Origin: Fibrobacter sp. UWEL
GTDB lineage: Bacteria; Fibrobacterota; Fibrobacteria; Fibrobacterales; Fibrobacteraceae
Assembly (NCBI RefSeq): GCF_900142535.1
Contig: NZ_FRBE01000008.1
Coordinates: 1 to 64,000, forward strand
DNA: 64,000 bases
Direction: 5' to 3'
In this document: piece by piece, positions 16,602 to 23,505 of the stretch
Layout of the letters: each line of letters begins with the position of its first letter
Numbering within the stretch: position 1 is the stretch's first letter
Program-made: the position numbers and the translations under genes
Notes under the pieces: model-generated
What the model was told of the DNA's origin: nothing
Seen by the model: only the letters and a program-made list of their open reading frames with translations
The model's database searches: none

Positions 16602-17876
16602 CTAATTAAGCATCCAGTCGATGGCTGATTGGATGCTTATTTTTTTGTTTTGTACTAGAACCTCGCGGCTTTCGTTAAATGCAATCAAGGTCAGCTTTTC
16701 GCAGTCGCACTTGCTTGCAGCATTAACAAGCGCAGATGTTTCTCTCTTGAAACTTTTTTCTGTGCTGATGTCATAGGCGACTTGCACAAGCTCTACAACT
16801 TTTCCTTGGCTGCATACAGCAAAATCAACTTCCTTAGATTGTGTAGTGGGCTTGTAGAAATAAACATCCTGAAAATCTTTGGCCGCCCTTCGCAGCAATT
16901 CTATGAAAACTACGTTTTCCAGACGCCACCCGAGATTTTCTGGGGAGAGAATATCTTCGCGATTGTCAATAATGCCGGTGTCGACGACATAGCTTTTTTG
17001 GTTGCGAAGACGTTCCTTGCTTTTGAAGGTATGCTTGCTTAAAAGGCAAATCAAAAAAGCTTGCTTTAGGTAGTCAACGTATTTGGCGATGGTAGTTGCG
17101 CTCAATTCAAATTGTTTTGCGATTTCCTTGTAGTTAATCTCCTGACAATTATTGTTGATGAAATGATTCGCAATGGTTTGCAGAACTTCGGCGTTTCGGA
17201 TGTTGAATCTGTGCTTGATGTCTTTTTGGATAATCGATGTGATTAAACTTTGTATGTAAGCTCGCTTATTTTTGATGGACTGCAGTTCTGGAAAACCGCC
17301 GTCGTGCAGGTATTTGTTGAACGCGATCTTTCTTGCGGCATCGGCCTTGGTGGTGACGCCACTAGTTTCAACATTGTGAAACTTGCAGTATTCAGCAAAC
17401 GAGAATGGGTAAAGTTTTATTTCGTTGTAGCGGCCTGTAAGGTGGGTAGCAAGTTCGCTGCTAAGGAGTTTTGCGTTTGAGCCTGTAACAAAAACTCGCA
17501 TTCCAGATCTCAGGAGCCTGTTCACGAAAAGATGCCAGCCGTCGACGTTCTGAATTTCATCTAGGAATACGTACTTAATGTCTGTTCCATAAATCTGGTA
17601 TAAGGCGCAGAGAAGTTTGTTCAAATCCTCTGTGGAAATCCCATAGAGACGGTCATCATCAAGGTTCGCGTAAGCGTACAAAATGTTATTGCTCTTTAGT
17701 GCCTTATGGCAAAGTGTAGATTTTCCACTGCGTCTAACGCCGATGACCACTTGGGCCAAGGCAGAATCAAACTCAAATAGAGATTCCTCAAAACGTGGCA
17801 CGAGGGAAGATGTATCCATGTTCAGGATTTCTTCTTTCTGTTCGGCAAGCACCTGCAAAATGACATTGTCTTCCAT
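16602..17876 (-). CDS. AAA-type ATPase with DUF4143 (ATP-binding, PD-(D/E)XK-like C-terminus)
   Basis: 424 residues. Walker A GVRRSGKST at about residue 47 and Walker B-like YVFLDEIQN near residue 103 define the AAA domain. The region from ~200 matches DUF4143 (winged helix around QFELSATTIAKYVDYL), and the C-terminus contains KEVDFAV, a typical D-x-V nuclease-like core. These proteins are abundant, usually single-gene, and of unresolved role; mobile-element or defence links have been suggested. The start is ATG at 17876. Three 32-bp repeats lie directly upstream and probably form the promoter/operator region. Confidence 0.85.
   Translation of the reverse strand: MEDNVILQVLAEQKEEILNMDTSSLVPRFEESLFEFDSALAQVVIGVRRSGKSTLCHKALKSNNILYAYANLDDDRLYGISTEDLNKLLCALYQIYGTDIKYVFLDEIQNVDGWHLFVNRLLRSGMRVFVTGSNAKLLSSELATHLTGRYNEIKLYPFSFAEYCKFHNVETSGVTTKADAARKIAFNKYLHDGGFPELQSIKNKRAYIQSLITSIIQKDIKHRFNIRNAEVLQTIANHFINNNCQEINYKEIAKQFELSATTIAKYVDYLKQAFLICLLSKHTFKSKERLRNQKSYVVDTGIIDNREDILSPENLGWRLENVVFIELLRRAAKDFQDVYFYKPTTQSKEVDFAVCSQGKVVELVQVAYDISTEKSFKRETSALVNAASKCDCEKLTLIAFNESREVLVQNKKISIQSAIDWMLN
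16606..16645 (+). terminator. Terminator of the CotH-type gene, inside the 3' end of the convergent ATPase gene
   Basis: AAGCATCCA and TGGATGCTT separated by 13 nt, then ATTTTTTT. It overlaps the last codons of the minus-strand gene at 16602-17876. Confidence 0.75.
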
Positions 17877-17890
17877 ATCTCTGTTCCTTA

Positions 17891-17964
17891 GTGTGCTAAA
17901 ATATAATTTTCAGAGTGATAAAGTGTGCTAAAATTTAATTTTTGAGTGTTAAAAGTGTGCTAAA
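17891..17964. repeat. Three phased 32-bp tandem repeats upstream of the DUF4143 ATPase
   Basis: GTGTGCTAAA begins at 17891, 17923 and 17955, exactly 32 bp apart (about three helical turns), with AT-rich, largely conserved spacers. The third copy is cut after ~10 bp. They lie 15-88 bp upstream of the ATPase start, and the third reaches the 3' end of the YhcG remnant. Possible operator sites for a dimeric regulator. Confidence 0.75.
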
Positions 17965-18240
17965 TGGAGTTTTCAACAACTCGTTCATCAATATCTTGCG
18001 GATTTCGTTCGCCAAGCTCTTCAACATTGATGAAGTCCAGCAGGTATTCATCCTTGAACATTGAAATCGCTTTTTGTGCATTTTTGGCATTTTCTAATTC
18101 GCCAGCCGTTGGCTGACGATTTAAAATTGGATTCCATTCTTCAAAGAATTGTCTCATATTTTTGATATTTGATGCAGAAAATCCCCGCAAACCGGGCTAA
18201 TCTTTTCCATATTTCACTTTGCGCTCATGAACAATAATCC
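17960..18240 (-). pseudogene. Remnant of a YhcG/DUF1016-type PD-(D/E)XK nuclease gene
   Basis: The reading frame contains pieces of a DUF1016 protein in the right order. RKVKYGKD is followed by an in-frame TAG, then PGLRGFSASNIKNMRQFFEEW and NRQPTAGE (N-terminal domain), then FKDEYLLDFINVEELGERN (start of the nuclease domain), ending at VVENSI and a stop. About 20 residues are missing before PGLRGF, ~80-100 residues between the two domains, and all of the nuclease core. An intact but divergent family member is encoded at 20301-21347. The longest open piece (18190 to 17960, 76 codons) is unlikely to make a working protein. Confidence 0.75.
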
Positions 18241-19809
18241 TTATAGTGTCTGGCAGAATTCATAAAATTCGTCGTTTTCCACATAGGCACGAACTAAATC
18301 CTGTACTCCATCTGAATTGATACTGACACGAACCATGGGATAATAACGTTCAAATTTTTCTGGATGCGTTTCTATATTCTTAAAAATTTTCTCCCATGTA
18401 TCCTTCATCAAACGAAGGTTTTTGTTCTGTAAGGCAAAATATTTGAACATTTCCTCAAATTTTTTCTTTGAAATTTCAGCATAATATTCTTCCTTAGTTG
18501 CCGCCTTATAAAATTCAATCCATTCTTTAATTTGCTCTAGGAGTTTTGGGCATATTGAATCGCCCTTTTCGTAAAAAGGAAGGTGGTTATAATCTGCAAT
18601 ATCGTATTTTTCTTTTTCAGCTTTTTGTTCTGCGTTAAATTTGTCGTGAACGTCATTCAGCAGGGTGCAATTATCGGGTCTCGCCGAGGCGTTCTTTTTT
18701 AAATATTCTTCAACAATTTTTTCTACATCACATTTTGTGCCGATGACAGATGCAAGTTGTTGCTTCAACTCATCAAGGGGAACAAAACGATCAACATTTT
18801 TATTCCTCGCTCCCATAAGGAATACGCTTGCAAATTGTTTTTCTACACACATTGTTTCGCCGGAGGCTTCATCTACATCTAGGCAGTTGTGTAAATCTTT
18901 TTTCTGCACATGGATATTCGTCTCTAGAATATGATTTAAGAACATCTCGTATGGGTTGCCGGTTTTGTCGTTGCCCAGCAAACTTTCGGGGTTCATGGCG
19001 ACAAACTCTTCGCAAACAACGGAAACGGGAATAGGGTAGGCGAGGATGTCCCGAATACTCCTAGAAAATCCATACGTTCCAAGTCCATTTCCATTCAGTT
19101 TTGCTCTGACAAAATCGCGTTTTGCGGACTCGTCAAACCTTTGTTCAATAAAATCAAAGTATTCCTTGTTCTTTGGACCTAGATAAGTGGCTTCGAAAGT
19201 TAGAATACGTTTTTCATTTTCTATTGGAAGTTTAGACACCCGTTCGAAAAGGCGGTTCAAGTCGCAGCGTAAAGGTGTCTTAATCGGTGTTTTCAGATAA
19301 CGATTTGCTTCTTCAATTGCATAATAGCATTGACCGTAGGTAATATCGCCAGAGCAAATTGCTTCCCCATTCAAACGATCGTCCAGTAAGCAACCTATGG
19401 CAAGTAGCGCCATATGGTATGGCTCACCTTGAGTTTTGCTTCCAAAGTATTCATGAAGGTTATTAATGGAGGGGTTCTCAAAATTGACAATACCATGTTG
19501 TGCAAGAACGTACATCAACGGGTCGGCGTATTCTTCCGTTGGATCAGATTCGGGAATTCTTCTAGGAAGAAAATGGTCTTCTGCAGTCCTCAAAAAAGTT
19601 CCGTCGCCTATTGTAAGCCAGCCAAGTCGACCGTTAATTTCCCTTTCTTTACTGTGTGTTAGACAGTAAATTTTACGATCAAACTTTTTTATTTCATCGT
19701 ATTCTACGAGGTTGAATTTTTCCACTAGAGTTAGGGTTTCTTCGTATGCCTTTTCCCACTGTTCCGGAGAGACCTTATTAGATACGTTTAAATGAATAAA
19801 AACGCCCAT
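18241..19809 (-). CDS. Unrecognised 522-aa cytoplasmic protein preceded by a long structured leader
   Basis: 522 residues, no signal peptide or membrane segment. The N-terminus MGVFIHLNVSNKVSPEQWEK has the look of a ferredoxin-like strand-helix start. The protein is acidic, rich in Glu/Lys/Tyr, and the C-terminal third is helical (KEEYYAEISKKKFEEMFKYF). I do not recognise a catalytic motif or named family, although the opening resembles hypothetical proteins I have seen from gut Clostridia and Prevotella. AAGGAAAT precedes the ATG. It has its own promoter at 20130-20158 and a ~310-nt leader with several hairpins, and sits between a decayed and an intact YhcG nuclease gene. RNA-binding, defence or toxin-antitoxin roles are guesses from context. 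Confidence 0.75.
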   Translation of the reverse strand: MGVFIHLNVSNKVSPEQWEKAYEETLTLVEKFNLVEYDEIKKFDRKIYCLTHSKEREINGRLGWLTIGDGTFLRTAEDHFLPRRIPESDPTEEYADPLMYVLAQHGIVNFENPSINNLHEYFGSKTQGEPYHMALLAIGCLLDDRLNGEAICSGDITYGQCYYAIEEANRYLKTPIKTPLRCDLNRLFERVSKLPIENEKRILTFEATYLGPKNKEYFDFIEQRFDESAKRDFVRAKLNGNGLGTYGFSRSIRDILAYPIPVSVVCEEFVAMNPESLLGNDKTGNPYEMFLNHILETNIHVQKKDLHNCLDVDEASGETMCVEKQFASVFLMGARNKNVDRFVPLDELKQQLASVIGTKCDVEKIVEEYLKKNASARPDNCTLLNDVHDKFNAEQKAEKEKYDIADYNHLPFYEKGDSICPKLLEQIKEWIEFYKAATKEEYYAEISKKKFEEMFKYFALQNKNLRLMKDTWEKIFKNIETHPEKFERYYPMVRVSINSDGVQDLVRAYVENDEFYEFCQTL

Positions 19810-19834
19810 ATTATTTCCTTATGATGACAAACCA

Positions 19835-20129
19835 TACCCAAGGCCTCCATGGACTTTGGGTACGACAAGTCAATACAACACACGCTTGGCGTGCATTGGT
19901 TAAAACAACATTTTTTGGTTAATGGTTCGGTATCAAAATACCGAGGATGTGTTTGCCATTTCGCAGGCGGAGGCCCACTCCCCTAATCAGCCGCGTCACT
20001 CGCTGATCCGATTCCTGCTTTCTTTACCGCTAATGTCAAACGATGCAACTGCCGCGCTGGGACTTGGAAGCTAAACCTTTCGGAAAAAACTTCACACCAC
20101 TATCACACGGATTATCTTCGTCGGCAGTT
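19835..20129 (-). ncRNA. Candidate structured RNA or long 5' leader
   Basis: This ~300-nt stretch has no credible coding sequence but holds several stems. There is a perfect 7-bp hairpin at 19927-19944 (TCGGTAT-CAAA-ATACCGA), CACGC-TTG-GCGTG at 19881-19893, a 7-bp stem closing 19835-19862, and ATCAGC/GCTGAT at 19986-20007. AACTGCCG/CGGCAGTT (20047-20054 with 20122-20129) could close the 5' part, though the second half abuts the -10 box. A CC-GAAA-GG tetraloop lies within that domain. It is GC-richer than the flanking gene. It could be an independent ncRNA, a riboswitch-like leader of the 522-aa gene, or both. No known RNA family was recognised. Confidence 0.55.
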
Positions 20130-20158
20130 AATATAAACTCATTCCAAATGGTTGTCAA
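20130..20158 (-). promoter_or_regulatory. Strong sigma-70-type promoter for the structured RNA/522-aa gene
   Basis: Read on the minus strand: TTGACA, 17-nt spacer, TATATT. This is a perfect -35 with a near-perfect -10 and ideal spacing. The start site is expected around 20123, about 310 nt before the ATG at 19809. Confidence 0.8.
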
Positions 20159-20197
20159 GAGGGACTAAGAAATTACAAATCTTTAACAAAGTAACCC

Positions 20198-20225
20198 TTG
20201 CAAGATTTTTTGAAAAATCTATTGT
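20198..20225 (+). promoter_or_regulatory. Promoter with embedded 18-bp palindrome upstream of the YhcG-type gene
   Basis: TTGCAA, 16-nt spacer, TATTGT. The spacer contains the palindrome AGATTTTT-TG-AAAAATCT (20203-20220), which would place a repressor between -35 and -10. Expected start near 20232. Confidence 0.5.
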
Positions 20226-20255
20226 TTATCCCGAGCGTTACGAAATGTCTCCTGA

Positions 20256-20282
20256 ACACCTGATAAGAATCAGGTGTTTTTT
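20256..20282 (+). terminator. Terminator-like hairpin in the leader of the YhcG-type gene (possible attenuator)
   Basis: Perfect 9-bp stem ACACCTGAT-AAGA-ATCAGGTGT followed by six T. It lies between the putative promoter (20198-20225) and the AAAGGAG ribosome site (about 20290), so read-through or antitermination would be needed for expression unless another promoter exists. Confidence 0.75.
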
Positions 20283-20300
20283 CAATTTAAAGGAGATACT

Positions 20301-21347
20301 ATGGCCAAACAAAAATCCAATATTCTGCCACAAGATTACACTACTTGGGTTTGCGAACTCAAGAAGCGTTATGCTCAATCACAAATCAAGGCATCCATTG
20401 CCGTCAACGGCGAACTGATTGGCTTTTACTACAGTTTAGGCCGCGATATTCAGCAGAAGCAATTTCAGAATACTTATGGCAGCGGGTTTTATAAAAAACT
20501 TAGCGAAGACTTGCGCCGTGAAATTCCAAATGCCAAGGGGTTTTCGCCTACGACTTTGAAATATGCGGTGTATTTCTATGACTTGTACAAAGATTTTGTA
20601 GATGGACAAAATCGTCCACAACTTGTGGACGATTTGAAGAAAATTCCTTGGGGACATCATCGCTTTATCATCGATTCCTGCAAAGGATCCCCTAAAAAGG
20701 CTCTATTCTTCGTAAAAAAGACCATTGAAAACAACTGGTCCCGTTCCGTGTTGCTCACGTTTCTTGATACGGATTTGTATGAGCGTGAAGGTCGAGCTGT
20801 TACAAATTTCACCACGACTTTGCCCAAGGCGCAGGGAGATTTGGCTCGTGAATTGACTCGAGACCCGTATTGCTTTGACTTTGTGGAAGTTCGTGGCGAT
20901 TTTGAGGAGCGGGAACTGAAAGATGCTCTGCTCAAGAATATTGAAATGTTCATGATGGAACTTGGCCGTGGTTTTGCCTACATGGGGCGAGAATACCGTT
21001 TGATGGTTGGCGAAACGGAGCAGTTTTTGGATATGCTCTTTTACAACACTAGGTTGCATTGTTATGTGGTGGTTGAAGTGAAAACAGGAAAGTTTGAACC
21101 TGCGTACATTGGACAGCTTAGCACTTATGTGGTGGCCGTGAATCACCTGTTGAAAACTCCGGAAGACAAGCCCACGCTTGGAATTTTGGTGTGCAAGGAC
21201 AAGGACGAAATTCTTGCGCAGTATTCTTTGGAGGGAACTGTCAATCCCATTGCCATTTCGGAATTTGAATTGGCCAAGATTTACCCGAAGGATTTCAAGA
21301 GCAGTCTGCCCTCTATCAAGGAACTGGAAGATGGATTAAGGGGATGA
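20301..21347 (+). CDS. YhcG/DUF1016-family PD-(D/E)XK nuclease-like protein
   Basis: 348 residues from the ATG at 20301 (AAAGGAG 7 nt upstream). Residues ~10-130 form the DUF1016 N-terminal helical domain (IAVNGELIGFYYSLGRDI, GFSPTTLKYAVYFYDLY, WGHHRFIID). Residues ~180-330 form the PD-(D/E)XK domain (DFVEVRGDFEERELKDALL, FAYMGREYRLMVGETEQFLDMLFYN, VVVEVKTGKFEPAYIGQL), with the E-x-K pair in VEVKTG. Family members are described as nuclease-like proteins often found near restriction systems or mobile elements; the role here is not proven. Divergently placed from the 522-aa gene. The upstream hairpin suggests conditional expression. Confidence 0.88.
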   Translation: MAKQKSNILPQDYTTWVCELKKRYAQSQIKASIAVNGELIGFYYSLGRDIQQKQFQNTYGSGFYKKLSEDLRREIPNAKGFSPTTLKYAVYFYDLYKDFVDGQNRPQLVDDLKKIPWGHHRFIIDSCKGSPKKALFFVKKTIENNWSRSVLLTFLDTDLYEREGRAVTNFTTTLPKAQGDLARELTRDPYCFDFVEVRGDFEERELKDALLKNIEMFMMELGRGFAYMGREYRLMVGETEQFLDMLFYNTRLHCYVVVEVKTGKFEPAYIGQLSTYVVAVNHLLKTPEDKPTLGILVCKDKDEILAQYSLEGTVNPIAISEFELAKIYPKDFKSSLPSIKELEDGLRG

Positions 21348-21459
21348 CTTATAAATCGTTGCGGCTTCTGTTAGGGACCGAAGTGGCGCAGCCATTCGAA
21401 CGGGTTTACGTTTTTTGTAAGATGAAACTATAAACCCGGTTGAACGAAATGTTTTTGCT

Positions 21460-21496
21460 AGATCCTTCGACTTCGCTTCGCTCCGCTCAGGATGAC
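21460..21496. repeat. Dispersed intergenic repeat, expanded variant
   Basis: Same ends as the copy at 12175 (AGATCCTTCGACTTCG ... CTCAGGATGAC) but with ~10 extra bases of TTCGCTCCG-like sequence in the middle. It lies just upstream of lysA; the rest of 21348-21528 shows no gene. Confidence 0.75.
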
Positions 21497-21528
21497 ACCG
21501 GGCGAAGTTTTTCTAAATTTCGCGCCAT

Positions 21529-22791
21529 ATGAAGAACACTAATATCCCCGAAGAACAGTTTGTGAAGGCTGCCGCTCAGTTCGGCACCCCGCTTTGGATT
21601 TACGACCGCGCAACTATCGAACAGCGTTGCAAGGAAGTGAAGGTTTTTGATAACGTCCGCTTTGCCCAGAAGGCATGCCCGAACCTGAGCGTGATCTCCT
21701 TGGTCCGCAAGCAGGGTTGCGTGGTGGATGCTGTGAGCGCTGGCGAAATCGTGCGCGCTCTCAAGGCCGGCTACAAGGGCGGCTGCGAAAAGGGTAAGGT
21801 TCCCGAAATCGTCTACACTGCCGACATCTTCGACAAGGACGCCCTGGAATTGGTGAAGGAACACAACATCGCTGTGAACGTTGGTTCTCCCGACATGATC
21901 CAGCAGCTGGCTGATGCAGGCGTCAAGTCTGAATTGACTATCCGCGTGAATCCGGGTTTCGGTCACGGTCATTCCCGCAAGACCAACACCGGTGGCGATC
22001 TTTCCAAGCACGGTATTTGGCACGAACAGATCAAGGACTGCGTGAAGCTTGCCCAGGCAAACGGCATGTGGATCACTGGTCTGCACATGCATATCGGTTC
22101 CGGTTCTGATTTTGAACATCTGGCATCTGTGGCAGAGGCAATGTGCGACGCAAGCCGTCGTCTCGGTTCTCACCTGCGCACCATCAGCGCTGGCGGTGGC
22201 CTGCCCATCGAATACCACGAAGAAAACAAGGGCCCGCATATCGACATGCAGGCTTACTATGGCATTTGGGACAATGCCCGCAAGAACATCCAGCAGAGCA
22301 TCGGTCACGACGTTCATCTGGAAGTGGAACCGGGTCGTTACCTGGTTGCAGAAAGCGGTTACCTCATGGCAGAAATCCGCGCTGTGAAAAAGCAGGGCGA
22401 TAACTTGTTCTACATCGTGGACGCTGGCTTTACCGACCTGGTTCGCCCCAGCTTCTACGGTTCCTACCATCAGATCTCTGTCATCGCCCGCGATGGCCGC
22501 GAACTGAACGAAACTGTTGATGCTGTTGTTGGCGGCCCGCTGTGCGAATCCGGTGACGTGTTCACTCAGGAAGAAGGCGGTTTCGTTGTGACTCGCAAGC
22601 TCCCGAAGGCTAAGGTGGGCGACCTGTTGGTTCTCCACGACGCAGGCGCTTACGGTGCAGCAATGTCCAGCAACTACAACAGCCGTCGTTACGCTGCCGA
22701 AGTGATGTACACTAACGGCGAAATGAAGGTTGTCCGCGAAAGACAGAGCTGGGAACAGTTGCTGCAGAACGACAGGATTATCGAGTTCTAA
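21529..22791 (+). CDS. lysA: Diaminopimelate decarboxylase
   Basis: 420 residues of the alanine-racemase-fold PLP decarboxylase family. The PLP-lysine region reads RFAQKACPNLSV; other family motifs are GCVVDAVSAGEI, RVNPGFGHGHSRKTNTGG, HMHIGSGSD, SAGGGLPIEY, EPGRYLVAESG, VVGGPLCESGDV and DAGAYGAAMSSNYNSR. It removes CO2 from meso-diaminopimelate to give L-lysine, the last step of lysine synthesis (cytoplasm). Length is typical. AAGAACACT follows the ATG, with no strong Shine-Dalgarno visible upstream. It is a single-gene unit closed by a terminator, flanked on both sides by the dispersed repeat. Confidence 0.9.
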   Translation: MKNTNIPEEQFVKAAAQFGTPLWIYDRATIEQRCKEVKVFDNVRFAQKACPNLSVISLVRKQGCVVDAVSAGEIVRALKAGYKGGCEKGKVPEIVYTADIFDKDALELVKEHNIAVNVGSPDMIQQLADAGVKSELTIRVNPGFGHGHSRKTNTGGDLSKHGIWHEQIKDCVKLAQANGMWITGLHMHIGSGSDFEHLASVAEAMCDASRRLGSHLRTISAGGGLPIEYHEENKGPHIDMQAYYGIWDNARKNIQQSIGHDVHLEVEPGRYLVAESGYLMAEIRAVKKQGDNLFYIVDAGFTDLVRPSFYGSYHQISVIARDGRELNETVDAVVGGPLCESGDVFTQEEGGFVVTRKLPKAKVGDLLVLHDAGAYGAAMSSNYNSRRYAAEVMYTNGEMKVVRERQSWEQLLQNDRIIEF

Positions 22792-22793
22792 TT

Positions 22794-22834
22794 AGATCCT
22801 TCGACTCCGCGCTACGCGCTTCGCTCAGGATGAC
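22794..22834. repeat. Dispersed intergenic repeat, third variant
   Basis: Starts AGATCCTTCGACTCCG and ends CGCTCAGGATGAC, with inner GCGCTACGCGC. It follows the lysA stop codon by 2 nt. Confidence 0.75.
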
Positions 22835-22843
22835 ATTTAAAAG

Positions 22844-22869
22844 GCCGGCGGTAATTCCGTCGGCTTTTT
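22844..22869 (+). terminator. Terminator after lysA
   Basis: GCCGGCGG-TAATT-CCGTCGGC followed by TTTTT. Confidence 0.85.
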
Positions 22870-22882
22870 CATTGTTTGAAGT

Positions 22883-23332
22883 TTATTCTGCGAGGGGTGA
22901 TTTTTGCCAGGGGTCGTCATATGCTGGCTTAGACTTTCTTGCGGGGTCAGGTTCCGCGTCCTTGTATTTGGGAGGTGTGTCGTCGGTTCCTTCGTAAAGT
23001 TCCGGGGGAATCCCTCCGTCATCTCGGTTGTAGGGTTCCAGGTCTCCCAGCAGGAACCAGCGGAACAGGCCCACGGTCCCGCCAATGGCGACTCCGCCTA
23101 CAAATCCTGCACCTGCCAGGACCAGTCCAAGTACTGCCAGTTCAGCACCTTCGTCGCTTTCTGCTGCGGCACCTCCAATTGCTAAACAAGCTAATCCTGG
23201 CAGAGAGCCATAGGTACCTCCATAAGAGGCGTATCGAGCGATGGGATTTGTGGAATTATAGGCGCAACCCGTTGTGCCTAATAATACAGAACAGCATATC
23301 AAGATGCTTAATATCTTCGTAAACCTAACCAT
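22883..23332 (-). CDS. Glycine-zipper-like lipoprotein, function unknown
   Basis: 149 residues. The signal peptide ends in a lipobox (VLLGTTGC). Residues ~35-85 are Gly/Ala-rich and hydrophobic (GGAAAESDEGAELAVLGLVLAGAGFVGGVAIGG), like glycine-zipper outer-membrane lipoproteins. The C-terminus is Pro/Asp/Lys-rich and probably disordered. No family assigned. Convergent with lysA and divergent from the PRPP synthetase-like gene. Confidence 0.7.
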   Translation of the reverse strand: MVRFTKILSILICCSVLLGTTGCAYNSTNPIARYASYGGTYGSLPGLACLAIGGAAAESDEGAELAVLGLVLAGAGFVGGVAIGGTVGLFRWFLLGDLEPYNRDDGGIPPELYEGTDDTPPKYKDAEPDPARKSKPAYDDPWQKSPLAE

Positions 23333-23434
23333 ATCATAAAGTTACAAAAAAATAAGGGGTAAAAAACAAGGGGTAATTCCTTTCTAGGGTGTGCTTGGGG
23401 GCGAAACGATTATGAATATAAAGGTATTTGTAAG

Positions 23435-23463
23435 TTGAAACCTGTAGGAATTCATTCTATATT
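23435..23463 (+). promoter_or_regulatory. Sigma-70-type promoter of the PRPP synthetase-like gene
   Basis: TTGAAA, 17-nt spacer, TATATT; start expected about 35 nt before the ATG at 23506. Confidence 0.7.
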
Positions 23464-23505
23464 TCACTATACAAACCTCAAAAAACCTTAAAACAAGGCA
23501 ATCTT

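Noticed and set aside
17891-17964. Short CRISPR-like array of 32-bp period
   Set aside because: The whole 32-bp unit is repeated, including the would-be spacer; only 2.3 units.
19835-20129. tmRNA, SRP RNA or 6S RNA
   Set aside because: No ANDENYALAA-like tag, no tRNA-like ends, no GGAAGG-type SRP loop, no long 6S-like open rod.
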